A stretch of DNA of 18,734 bases from an uncultured bacterium (GTDB lineage: Bacteria; Patescibacteriota; Minisyncoccia; Moranbacterales; GWC2-37-73): the NCBI GenBank assembly GCA_903824515.1, contig CAIJXA010000001.1, positions 1 through 18,734 on the forward strand. Direction: 5' to 3'. Under the pieces are notes generated by a model. That model was given only the letters and a program-made list of their open reading frames with translations. It did no database searches and was not told where the DNA came from. The position numbers and the translations under genes are program-made. This document shows, piece by piece, positions 13,749 through 18,734 of the stretch. Numbering within the stretch: position 1 is the stretch's first letter; every line of letters begins with the position of its first letter.

Positions 13749-13777
13749 TTGAAATATATTTTTTACGGCGCTATAAT
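13749..13777 (+). promoter_or_regulatory. Strong clpB promoter
   Basis: TTGAAA (13749-13754), an exact 17-bp spacer and a perfect TATAAT (13772-13777) make this the best sigma-70-type promoter in the window. Transcription would start near 13784, giving clpB a leader of about 76 bases, unlike the probably leaderless genes nearby. Confidence 0.75.
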
Positions 13778-13819
13778 GAAAAAATCAGATCAATAATAGG
13801 CTAATGTCTAACATGTTTG

Positions 13820-13844
13820 CCTTAAGGTGCAGGCCATTTAAGGT
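13820..13844. promoter_or_regulatory. TTAAGGT repeats in the clpB leader, possible stress-regulator site
   Basis: TTAAGGT occurs at 13822-13828 and again at 13838-13844, 16 bases apart. The first copy is also the palindrome CCTTAAGG (13820-13827), and CCTTAA (13820-13825) is inverted to TTAAGG (13838-13843). It lies downstream of the clpB promoter, where heat-shock repressors often bind. It matches neither the CIRCE nor the CtsR heptamer consensus. Confidence 0.3.
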
Positions 13845-13859
13845 TAAAAGCTAATAATT

Positions 13860-16475
13860 ATGGACATAGGAAGACTTACAACTAAAAGTCAGGAGGCTCT
13901 GAGAAAATCTCAGGAATTAGCACTTTCGCTAGGTCAACAGCAGGTTGATATTTTTCATTTGCTTAATTGTTTGATTTCTCAAAGTGGATCAATCGTTCCG
14001 ACTATAATCAAAAAAATTGCTGCTGACATTGAAAAAATAAAGATTGAAACACTAAATGAAGCTCAAAAATATCCAAAAGCAACAACTGGATCGCTTGGGC
14101 AAATTTTCATTACACCGATTTTGATGAAAGTTCTTGAACAAGCTGAAGATGAAATGGAAAATATCGATGATGACTTTGTTTCAACTGAACATTTATTGCT
14201 GGCTCTATTGTCAATTGATTCTCCAGCCAAAAAAATGCTGGAAAATAGTGGGGTGTTTTATGAAGAAGTTTTGAAAATCCTTTCGCAGGTCAGAGGCACT
14301 CAGCGAGTTGATTCTCCTGAACCAGAGGGGAAATTTCAAGTAATTGAAAAATATACCATAAATCTGACTAAATTGGCGTTGCTTGATAAGCTTGATCCGG
14401 TCATTGGAAGAGATGAGGAAATTCGTCGGGTTATGCAGGTTCTCAGCAGACGTACAAAAAATAATCCAGTTTTGATTGGTGAAGCAGGCACAGGAAAAAC
14501 AGCTATCGTTGAAGGTCTGGCTCAAAGAATTGTTTCAGGCGATGTGCCGGAAACACTTAAAGACAAAGAATTAATCGCACTTGATTTGGGGGCCATGCTA
14601 GCTGGAGCAAAATTTAGAGGGGAATTCGAAGATAGACTCAAGGCTATTCTGAAAGAAACTGAGCATGCTGCCGGAAAATATATCTTATTTATTGATGAAC
14701 TCCACACTCTCGTGGGAGCAGGCGCAACCGAAGGGTCATTAGATGCTTCAAACATGCTTAAGCCGGCCTTGGCTCGAGGAAAATTAAAAACAATTGGAGC
14801 GACAACCATTAAGGAATATCAAAAATATATTGAAAAAGATGCTGCACTTGAAAGAAGATTTCAGCCAGTGATGGTACTTGAGCCATCAGCAACAGATTCT
14901 ATCGCAATATTACGTGGGATTAAAGAAAAATATGAATTGCATCACGGTGTTAAAATAACTGATGATGCTATTGAAGCTGCGGTGAAGCTATCAATTAGAT
15001 ATATTTCAGACCGATTTTTACCTGATAAAGCAGTTGACTTGATTGATGAGGCGGCTTCAGCCTTGCGTATGCAAATAGACTCAATGCCAATAGAACTAGA
15101 TCAGATGCAACGAAAAATTCGTCAATTTGAAATTGAAAAAAAGGCAATTCAAAAGGACAAATCGAAAGATTGTCGTCGTAAAATTTTGCAAATCAACAAG
15201 CAACTAGCTGAGCTGAAAGAGAGAGCAAACAGTATGATGCTCCAATGGCAAACCGAAAAAGATTTGATTTTGGCTAGTCGTCAGCACAAAAAAGACATTG
15301 ACAAGCTCAAATCGCAAGCTGAACTGGCAGAAAGAAAAGGTCAACTCGATCAAGTTGCCGAAATTCGATATGGTAAAATTCCATTGCTTGAAAAAAAGGT
15401 TAATGAAGATGAAAAAAAACTCGGGAAAATTCAACGGGAAAATTCAATCCTGAAAGAGGAAATTACTGAGGAGGATATTGCTCAAGTTGTTTCGAGGTGG
15501 ACAGGAATTCCAGTTTCAAAAATGCTGGCCAGCGAGGTTGAAAAGCTTGCATATATGGAAAATGAACTTGCCAAAAAAGTTATTGGTCAGGATGAGGCGA
15601 TTAAATCAGTCTCAAATGCTATTCGCCGATCTCGAGCGGGAATTTCCGAAGAAAACAAACCCATAGGATCATTTATATTTCTTGGGCCAACGGGAGTTGG
15701 AAAAACTGAGCTGGCAAAAACGTTAGCTGAGTTTCTTTTCAATGATGCAAAAGCCCTGGTGCGTTTGGATATGAGTGAGTATATGGAATCTCATTCAGCC
15801 GCAAAATTGGTTGGTTCACCTCCAGGGTATGTTGGCTATGAAGAAGGCGGTCAATTGACCGAAATAATTCGCCGAAGGCCATATAGCGTGATTTTGTTCG
15901 ATGAAATCGAAAAAGCTCATCCTCAAATATTTAATATTCTTTTGCAAATTCTTGATGATGGAAGGTTGACCGATGCCAAGGGGAGGGAAGTAAATTTCAA
16001 GAACACCGTTATTGTGATGACATCCAACGTTGGTTCTGATATAATATATAAAGCACAAGGATTTGGTTTTCAAGGAGAGCGTAGTGAAGATGGAATGAGC
16101 GAAACCGAAATGAGATCTAAGGTTCATGCAAGTCTCAAAGAGCATTTTAAGCCCGAATTTTTAAATAGGATTGATGAATTGATTATCTTTCATCCGCTTG
16201 ATAGAAAAATTTTGGAAAAAATTGTTCAATTGCAATTGCAGCTGATTCAAAAGCGATTAGTTGAAAAAAATATTAAATTGAAAATATCGAAGGAAGTCAA
16301 AGAATATATCTCAAAGAAGGGTTTTGATATTGTTTATGGTGCACGTCCGCTTAAGCGATTGATTCAAAATGAGATTTTAGATGAATTGGCACTTGAAATA
16401 ATTGAAAAAAAGATAGTGGACGGCGATGTAATCAAGGTTCAACTCGAAAAAGATAAAATAATTTTGAATAAGTAA
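13860..16475 (+). CDS. clpB: ClpB-type AAA+ disaggregase with a ClpC-like docking loop
   Basis: ClpB is a hexameric two-ring AAA+ chaperone that threads aggregated proteins through its pore. The 871 residues comprise a Clp N-domain (1-145), AAA1 with Walker A GEAGTGKT (207-214) and FIDELHT, and a long coiled-coil middle domain (about 405-535). That domain carries the ClpB marks IDSMPIELD and AEIRYGKIPLLEKK. AAA2 has Walker A GPTGVGKT (609-616), the pore loop GYVGYEEGG and LFDEIEKAHP. After TSN (721-723) a loop reads GFGF (734-737); F735-G736-F737 falls exactly where ClpC has its LGF/VGF ClpP-docking tripeptide, and this loop is longer than in E. coli ClpB. The middle domain makes ClpB the best name. 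The gene has its own strong promoter and leader, and no Shine-Dalgarno. Confidence 0.93.
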   Translation: MDIGRLTTKSQEALRKSQELALSLGQQQVDIFHLLNCLISQSGSIVPTIIKKIAADIEKIKIETLNEAQKYPKATTGSLGQIFITPILMKVLEQAEDEMENIDDDFVSTEHLLLALLSIDSPAKKMLENSGVFYEEVLKILSQVRGTQRVDSPEPEGKFQVIEKYTINLTKLALLDKLDPVIGRDEEIRRVMQVLSRRTKNNPVLIGEAGTGKTAIVEGLAQRIVSGDVPETLKDKELIALDLGAMLAGAKFRGEFEDRLKAILKETEHAAGKYILFIDELHTLVGAGATEGSLDASNMLKPALARGKLKTIGATTIKEYQKYIEKDAALERRFQPVMVLEPSATDSIAILRGIKEKYELHHGVKITDDAIEAAVKLSIRYISDRFLPDKAVDLIDEAASALRMQIDSMPIELDQMQRKIRQFEIEKKAIQKDKSKDCRRKILQINKQLAELKERANSMMLQWQTEKDLILASRQHKKDIDKLKSQAELAERKGQLDQVAEIRYGKIPLLEKKVNEDEKKLGKIQRENSILKEEITEEDIAQVVSRWTGIPVSKMLASEVEKLAYMENELAKKVIGQDEAIKSVSNAIRRSRAGISEENKPIGSFIFLGPTGVGKTELAKTLAEFLFNDAKALVRLDMSEYMESHSAAKLVGSPPGYVGYEEGGQLTEIIRRRPYSVILFDEIEKAHPQIFNILLQILDDGRLTDAKGREVNFKNTVIVMTSNVGSDIIYKAQGFGFQGERSEDGMSETEMRSKVHASLKEHFKPEFLNRIDELIIFHPLDRKILEKIVQLQLQLIQKRLVEKNIKLKISKEVKEYISKKGFDIVYGARPLKRLIQNEILDELALEIIEKKIVDGDVIKVQLEKDKIILNK

Positions 16476-16552
16476 AATTAATTTAACATTTCTAGCTTTA
16501 TTCGCGGTCTCGATGTTTACTCGTTTAACTTAGTCAAAATCAACAATAAAAA

Positions 16553-17329
16553 ATGTTTTTTCACGCACGAATATTTTTGTCTAGTCTGGTATTTTTTGGA
16601 ATTTTAGAATTTATTTCAACGGATTTTATTAGTTCTAATTTAGCTTTTTTGTCAGCCAGAGTTTTTTTTCTTTCGTTTTTAATTTTTCTGATCTTAACAA
16701 TCTATTTTTATCAAGTTTCAAAAAAAATTGCTGGGAATTTCAGAATGACTCCCTTGCCAGTTTTTTTTGTGATAAGTTCTTTTGGACTCTTATACTTTAT
16801 TCAGGCTCACTGGCAACAAAATTTTTTTATTTTGCTTTGCACCGGGGTTTACTATTTGATTCATATTTCTCTGTTTCGCATGAGGTCTTGCAAAAGTGAT
16901 CAAACAGCCATAGGCATTTTGAGCGGAGGAAACGTGGCAACTATTTTTTTGATTTATGCTGTGGCATACGGAATCTATTTAAATTTTGCAATTTCGCTTT
17001 GGTTTTTAATGGCGACCATTATGTTAATTACGACCCTGATAAGTTTTCAATATTTTTTTCTGGTCTGTAAGAAAAAGATGCTGGCCTTGAGCTATGGCTT
17101 CATTTTGGGATTTATTATGACTGAAATTTTTTGGGTTCTTAGTTTTTGGCCTTTTGGTTATCTTACTACAAGTGTTACGGGGCTTATTTTCTATTTTGTG
17201 TTTTGGGATATTATTCAGTGTTATTTTCTAGAAAAATTGTCAAAAAGAAGAATTGTTGCTAATATGATTTTTTTGAGCATCGTCATAGCAATGGTATTGT
17301 CTAGTACTCGGTGGTTCCCGTCTGTTTAA
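16553..17329 (+). CDS. Unknown multi-pass membrane protein
   Basis: I do not recognise this 258-residue protein. It is very hydrophobic, with about seven or eight likely membrane helices (for example at roughly 5-25, 33-53, 68-86, 90-108, 125-145, 147-170, 178-200 and 236-252). Short charged loops such as FRMRSCKSDQ and EKLSKRR lie between them. No catalytic motif, signal-peptidase site or transporter signature stands out. The ATG follows an A-rich stretch without a Shine-Dalgarno sequence. The HtrA-like gene begins 40 bases later, so the two may be cotranscribed. Small, poorly annotated integral membrane proteins of this kind are common in Patescibacteria. Confidence 0.72.
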   Translation: MFFHARIFLSSLVFFGILEFISTDFISSNLAFLSARVFFLSFLIFLILTIYFYQVSKKIAGNFRMTPLPVFFVISSFGLLYFIQAHWQQNFFILLCTGVYYLIHISLFRMRSCKSDQTAIGILSGGNVATIFLIYAVAYGIYLNFAISLWFLMATIMLITTLISFQYFFLVCKKKMLALSYGFILGFIMTEIFWVLSFWPFGYLTTSVTGLIFYFVFWDIIQCYFLEKLSKRRIVANMIFLSIVIAMVLSSTRWFPSV

Positions 17330-17369
17330 TGTGCTTAATTTAATCTTTATAATAACTAAACCTAACCTT

Positions 17370-18539
17370 ATGAAAGTAAATCCAAGTAAAATTAAAAAAG
17401 CTTTTAAATTAGTAGTAATCGCTGGTATTGTTTTTGTTGTTGGTGGGGCCGGGGGAGTCTATTTTGATCAAAAAGTTTTGCCTTTTATTCGTACTAATAG
17501 GTATCTTTCAAAAATTGATTTTCTCAAGCACGTGGCAGAAAATGTGACGGTTATAAAAACTACCGAACAAATTACGATTAAAGATGGGGAATCGGTTAAT
17601 GAAATTTCCTCTCAAGCCTCAAATGCAACCGTAAATATTGTATCAATGGCAAGCCAAAAGGACCCAGCAACAAAGCTATCAAAAAAAATTGACAAAGAGG
17701 GAACCGGTGTGGCCGTGACTAGTGATGGAATAATCGTCACCCACAGGGGAGCGATAATTGAAAAGGATGCTGTCTACAAAATTTCACTTTATGATGGAAG
17801 TTATTATGACGCAACCCTTATAGGCGTGGATTCTTTTACGGATTTGGCTTATTTGAAAATAAGTGCTCCGAATTTAACAGCCATTTCATTTGGAGATTCA
17901 TCCACTGCGCAGGCTGGAAAAAAGCTGGTTGCAATCGGAAACACGTTTGGGGAATATCAAAATCGTTTCGCAACAGGTCTCTTGAGTAATATCAACAGAA
18001 TATTTAACTTGTCAGGCCTGACGCTTGCATCTAGCGAAAAATATGAAGGCGTTTTTGAAATGGATTTTAATAACCAATCTAAATATCTAGGTGGTCCAAT
18101 AGTTAATTATAATGGTGAACTAATTGGCATAGTCGGGAAAGTGGCTATGAATGGTCAGGATTATTATTTTCAAATACCCTCAAATGAGGTTCAGGAATCA
18201 ATGAAATTTGCCCTTGACGGAAAATTCGATGCCAGACCAATTTTGGGAGCGTACTATGTTTCAATCTCAAAGGAATATGCCTTAGTTAATGATCTTAAGC
18301 TTGATTATGGCGCTCTGATTTATTCTCCTTCGGGAAAACAAGGCTTGGCAATTATTGCAAATTCTCCCGCTGAAAAAGCTGGACTCAAAATTAACGACAT
18401 CATTACTGCTGTTAATGACAAAGAAATAGACATAAATAATCCGCTTTCAAACTTGATTAATCAATATCGCAAGGGCGATCAAATAGAATTAACTGTAAAG
18501 AGGGCAGAAAGCGAAATTAAAATACCAGTAAATCTATAA
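17370..18539 (+). CDS. HtrA/DegP-like PDZ protein lacking the catalytic serine (pseudoprotease)
   Basis: The protein has an N-terminal anchor helix (about residues 12-33), a trypsin-like domain and a C-terminal PDZ domain (GLAIIANSPAEKAGLKINDIITAVND). Fold marks of HtrA are clear: GTGVAVTSDGIIVT, DSFTDLAYLKI, FGDSSTAQAGKKLVAIGNTFG and LGGPIVNYNGELIGI. The triad is broken. GNSGGP is replaced by KYLGGP, putting L240 where the nucleophilic serine should be. The His motif TNNHVV reads THRGAI, with the only histidine (H125) two positions early. The Asp (D158) is kept. It should therefore bind peptides or partners outside the membrane without cutting them. ATG at 17370 is preferred over an in-frame GTG at 17331 because a TATAAT lies at 17348-17353 and the N-terminus is normal. 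Confidence 0.88.
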   Translation: MKVNPSKIKKAFKLVVIAGIVFVVGGAGGVYFDQKVLPFIRTNRYLSKIDFLKHVAENVTVIKTTEQITIKDGESVNEISSQASNATVNIVSMASQKDPATKLSKKIDKEGTGVAVTSDGIIVTHRGAIIEKDAVYKISLYDGSYYDATLIGVDSFTDLAYLKISAPNLTAISFGDSSTAQAGKKLVAIGNTFGEYQNRFATGLLSNINRIFNLSGLTLASSEKYEGVFEMDFNNQSKYLGGPIVNYNGELIGIVGKVAMNGQDYYFQIPSNEVQESMKFALDGKFDARPILGAYYVSISKEYALVNDLKLDYGALIYSPSGKQGLAIIANSPAEKAGLKINDIITAVNDKEIDINNPLSNLINQYRKGDQIELTVKRAESEIKIPVNL

Positions 18540-18552
18540 ACTTATTACCAGC

Positions 18553-18582
18553 AAAAAAAATCCCGCTTAGCGGGATTTTTTG
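18553..18582 (+). terminator. Bidirectional-looking terminator after the HtrA-like gene
   Basis: An A-run (18553-18560), the stem TCCCGC (18561-18566) and GCGGGA (18570-18575) with loop TTA, and a T-run (18576-18581) form a symmetric Rho-independent terminator starting 13 bases after the stop codon. The A-run means it could also stop transcription coming from the right. Confidence 0.92.
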
Positions 18583-18605
18583 TTTTGTAAAGAAAGTTGA
18601 TAGTC

Positions 18606-18634
18606 TTGACAAAAAATGGCATATGTGCTAGCCT
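18606..18634 (+). promoter_or_regulatory. Promoter of the gene at the right edge
   Basis: A perfect -35 TTGACA (18606-18611) is followed, after 17 bp, by TAGCCT (18629-18634), a weak -10. It implies a start near 18641 and a leader of about 40 bases before the ATG at 18681. AAGGAG at 18650-18655 is a good Shine-Dalgarno word but lies 25 bases from that ATG. Confidence 0.5.
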
Positions 18635-18680
18635 ACACAATCCTGAAACAAGGAGTAATTAATTATTCAGCAATAATCAC

Positions 18681-18734
18681 ATGAACAAAAAAATCGCGGT
18701 ACTAACTATCGCATTTAGTGTAGTGGGTTTTTCA
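18681..18734 (+). CDS. Start of a probable exported protein, cut by the window edge
   Basis: The frame opens MNKKIAVLTIAFSVVGFS and runs off the edge after 18 codons. Two lysines followed by a hydrophobic stretch look like the start of a signal peptide or membrane anchor. The upstream terminator and promoter fit a new transcription unit. Nothing can be said of its function. Confidence 0.6.
   Translation, partial: MNKKIAVLTIAFSVVGFS

Overview
The window looks like a piece of a Candidate Phyla Radiation (Patescibacteria) genome. It is AT-rich and tightly packed, with housekeeping genes interleaved with envelope genes of kinds common in that group (a DUF4012 membrane protein, MurJ, a short DivIC-like protein, a membrane-anchored parvulin). 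Almost no start codon has a Shine-Dalgarno sequence. The code appears standard: priA ends in TGA directly after the conserved PriA C-terminus (IDVDPVSIA), which argues against the UGA-glycine lineages (Gracilibacteria, Absconditabacteria). The exact lineage cannot be fixed from this sequence alone.

Layout. 34-2310: priA on the minus strand, with its own promoter and terminator. 2437-2503: an unexplained foldable GC-rich element. 2538-8280: an envelope block on the plus strand, with a GT4 glycosyltransferase, a 907-residue DUF4012 protein and the lipid II flippase MurJ. 8381-9337: a conserved-looking protein of unknown function with a DHH-like motif, ending at a clear terminator. 9540-11586: lepA and a small DUF1543-like gene. 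11633-13281: a 37-residue membrane peptide, a DivIC/FtsB-like protein and a parvulin-type isomerase. 13473-13652: a 59-residue ferredoxin followed by a long terminator hairpin. 13860-16475: a ClpB-type disaggregase with its own strong promoter and a 5' leader. 16553-18539: an unknown multi-pass membrane protein and an HtrA-like protein that has lost its catalytic serine. 18681 to the edge: the first 18 codons of a probably exported protein.

How the genes fit together. The glycosyltransferase, DUF4012 protein and MurJ point to building or attaching surface glycans and peptidoglycan. The DivIC-like protein, parvulin and HtrA-like protein act at or outside the membrane in division and protein folding. 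ClpB and PriA serve protein and replication-fork repair, and LepA helps translation.

The most interesting points are: (1) an HtrA/PDZ protein with Leu in place of the catalytic Ser, so probably a pseudoprotease; (2) a ClpB with a full-length middle domain that also carries a ClpC-like G-FGF loop at the ClpP-docking position; (3) several promoters whose -10 box ends 5-6 nt before the ATG, implying leaderless mRNAs; (4) iterated short-word inverted repeats in intergenic gaps and inside priA, where they are translated; (5) an orphan protein with ADHH and SSLGQVYELL motifs.
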